Assembly (NCBI GenBank): GCA_020853995.1
Contig: JADYXV010000256.1
Coordinates: 1-7,310 of the forward strand
DNA from: Novosphingobium sp.
Lineage (GTDB): Bacteria; Pseudomonadota; Alphaproteobacteria; Sphingomonadales; Sphingomonadaceae
DNA length: 7,310 nucleotides
Direction of reading: 5' to 3'
The translations under genes and the position numbers were made by a program. Shown piece after piece: positions 6,209-7,310 of the stretch. Position 1 is the first letter of the stretch; each line of letters begins with the position of its first letter. The notes under the pieces were generated by a model. It was not told where the DNA came from. It was given only the letters and a program-made list of their open reading frames with translations, and did no database searches.

Positions 6209-6239
6209 TGATCCTCTATGCTTGTTTTGCCAAGGATCA
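6209..6239. promoter_or_regulatory. Perfect 7-bp dyad over the P450 ribosome binding site
   Basis: TGATCCT (6209-6215) and AGGATCA (6233-6239) are exact inverted copies separated by 17 bp. The arm proximal to the P450 contains most of its SD (AGAGGA, 6217-6212), only a few bases from the ATG at 6202. It could be an operator for a dimeric regulator. As RNA, it could be a hairpin that hides the SD. The repeat is visible; its function is inferred. Confidence 0.4.
6212..6217 (-). promoter_or_regulatory. Ribosome binding site of the P450
   Basis: AGAGGA on the minus strand lies 9 nt from the ATG at 6202. It favours the 399-residue product over a 414-residue version from GTG at 6247, which has no upstream purine-rich site. 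It overlaps the inner part of one arm of the dyad at 6209-6239. Confidence 0.65.
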
Positions 6240-6302
6240 TGCTTCACTCCGAAGCCGCTGGCGCTTGGCGTTTAGGATAGGGCTTGCTCACCCCCCGAAC
6301 CG

Positions 6303-7049
6303 TCACCCCATCGTTTCGCCATTGTCGATCACGATATTGGTGCCGGTAATGTGGCGGCCATCATCGCAGGCAAGGTACAGCACCATGTTGGCAATATCGA
6401 TGGGCTGGCCCATGCCATGATTGTTCGCCTGATCAAGTCCTGCATGATCGGCAGGCAATTGCGCCACTGCCTGCGCGGTCATAGGCGTCACGATGCCACC
6501 CGGCGCAATCGAATTGCAGCGGATGCGATAGTTCTGTTCGCGGCAATGCACCGCAATCGACCGGGTCATGCCGATGATGCCGGCCTTGGCCGCAGCATAG
6601 GCCGGAATGACGCTGATGCCCTTTATTCCGCCAACCGATGCCATGTTGATGATCGAACCCGAACCATCCTTGCTCATGTGCGGGATCGCCGCTTTGCACC
6701 CCAGGAACGTGCCGCCCGCCATCACATCGGTCTGAAGCTTGTACTCCTCGTAAGACAGCTCCTCGACCGTGCCGAACCGCACCAGCCCGGCATTGTTGAC
6801 CAGCGTATCCAGTCGGCCGAACCGCGCGATGGTTTGCGCCACCACTTCATTCCAGCGCGCTTCATCGCGCACATCATGGTGCATGAACACGCAGCCGGGA
6901 ATTTCTGCGGCCACCGCCTCGCCCAGATCGGCCTGCATATCGGTAATCACCACTTTTGCGCCCTCGCGGGCCAACAAACGTGCGTCTTCCGCCCCCAATC
7001 CCGAAGCGCCGCCGGTAATCAGCGCAACTTTACCTTCCATTTTGCCCAT
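6303..7049 (-). CDS. Short-chain dehydrogenase/reductase (classical SDR)
   Basis: This 248-residue NAD(P)(H)-dependent oxidoreductase has the Rossmann glycine motif TGGASGLG (residues 12-19). An Asp closes beta-2 (VITD37), which favours NAD(H) over NADP(H). It also has D59-V60, NNAG (85-88), catalytic S138 and Y151-x3-K155, and the PGGIVTPM segment (183-190). The fourth tetrad residue, normally Asn on helix alpha-4, is M110; the spacing to NNAG and to S138 is the same as in FabG, so the substitution is not an alignment artefact. SDRs of this size oxidise or reduce secondary alcohols/ketones or dehydrogenate cis-dihydrodiols. Next to a CYP101-like P450 it may oxidise the hydroxylated product (inferred). 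The start is the ATG at 7049 with AAGGA 8 nt upstream, overlapping the TAA of the preceding gene; a longer in-frame start at 7205 would run through that gene. Confidence 0.95.
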   Translation of the reverse strand: MGKMEGKVALITGGASGLGAEDARLLAREGAKVVITDMQADLGEAVAAEIPGCVFMHHDVRDEARWNEVVAQTIARFGRLDTLVNNAGLVRFGTVEELSYEEYKLQTDVMAGGTFLGCKAAIPHMSKDGSGSIINMASVGGIKGISVIPAYAAAKAGIIGMTRSIAVHCREQNYRIRCNSIAPGGIVTPMTAQAVAQLPADHAGLDQANNHGMGQPIDIANMVLYLACDDGRHITGTNIVIDNGETMG

Positions 7050-7060
7050 GTCGGTTATCC

Positions 7061-7310
7061 TTATGCTGCCCAGTGGGCGTAAACGGGGTCTGGACTGCCA
7101 AAGCAGCCACGGTTGGTCAGCGCTTCGTAAAAACCGTCGCGCTCCATCGTTGACGGGTGGGAATGGGTCCAATCGGCCACGAAAGTGCGCGACTGGATCA
7201 GCCACTTGCCATCCCGCTTCACATAGCGGTCAATGTAACGCCCGCCGGTCAGCACTTCGGTTCCGGCCTGCACCATTTGCGCAATCGCGTAATGCTCGCC
7301 CACCGCTTCA
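7061..7310 (-). CDS. NTF2-like / SnoaL-like small protein (copy A), C-terminal fragment cut by window edge
   Basis: This is an open frame of 82 complete codons plus a stop, continuing beyond the window. The block GGRYIDRY...GKW, then a strand ending in ADW about ten residues later, matches copy B (2972-3490; GRYVDEY...GQW...VDW) and marks it as a SnoaL-like NTF2 superfamily member. The N-terminal helical part with any catalytic Asp/His is outside the window. A GTG at 7303 is probably internal, because the frame stays open to the edge and the family is about 140-170 residues long. The SDR follows by 11 nt, and its SD overlaps this gene's TAA, so the two are likely co-translated. Confidence 0.85.
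   Translation of the reverse strand, partial: EAVGEHYAIAQMVQAGTEVLTGGRYIDRYVKRDGKWLIQSRTFVADWTHSHPSTMERDGFYEALTNRGCFGSPDPVYAHWAA

Noticed and set aside
6203..6247. GTG start at 6247 for the P450
   Set aside because: No purine-rich site lies upstream, and the dyad and SD near 6212 point to the ATG at 6202.
6203..6302. Sigma-70-type promoter before the P450 (TTGGCA or TATCCT-like hexamers)
   Set aside because: No pair with acceptable spacing was found; a regulator-dependent promoter or read-through from the SDR remains possible.
1..7310. tRNA/rRNA genes, CRISPR arrays, insertion sequences, transposases, attachment sites
   Set aside because: No cloverleaf-like sequence, regularly spaced repeats, transposase motifs or terminal inverted repeats were seen; the genes are tightly packed.

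Overview
The window is a compact gene cluster with every supported gene on the minus strand, so it is transcribed from high to low coordinates. The base composition is GC-rich (roughly 60% by eye). A class I P450 closely related to CYP101 sits beside several Rieske oxygenase alpha subunits. That combination points to an alphaproteobacterium, most likely of the Sphingomonadales (Novosphingobium/Sphingobium type). The assignment is an inference from gene content, not from a marker gene.

Layout in transcription order: a C-terminal fragment of an NTF2/SnoaL-like protein (7310-7061); a short-chain dehydrogenase/reductase (7049-6303); a 100-bp gap holding a dyad over the next ribosome binding site; a CYP101-like cytochrome P450 (6202-5003); an 86-bp gap with a candidate promoter and a 12-bp imperfect direct repeat; Rieske oxygenase alpha 1 (4916-3495); an NTF2/SnoaL-like protein (3490-2972); Rieske oxygenase alpha 2 (2946-1627); a VOC/glyoxalase-fold protein (1627-1070); a third NTF2/SnoaL-like protein (1045-602); a 120-bp gap with a long-range inverted repeat; and the first 160 codons of Rieske oxygenase alpha 3 (481-1, cut by the window edge). 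Spacings inside the blocks are 11, 4, -1, 24 and 25 nt, which supports operon organisation. The three longer gaps (100, 86 and 120 nt) each carry a possible regulatory structure. No stretch over 300 bases lacks a gene.

Together the genes look like a catabolic oxidation module for a hydrophobic aromatic, alicyclic or terpenoid-like compound. The P450 and three Rieske enzymes would introduce oxygen, the SDR would oxidise or reduce alcohol/ketone intermediates, and the VOC protein could act on a ring-cleavage or enol/ketone intermediate. The substrate cannot be read from the sequence. No ferredoxin, ferredoxin reductase or classical Rieske dioxygenase beta subunit is present, so electron-transfer partners must lie elsewhere. 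The most interesting features are the alternation of Rieske alpha genes with NTF2-fold genes, a P450 whose camphor-contact aromatic residues are all replaced, and an SDR that lacks the usual catalytic Asn.
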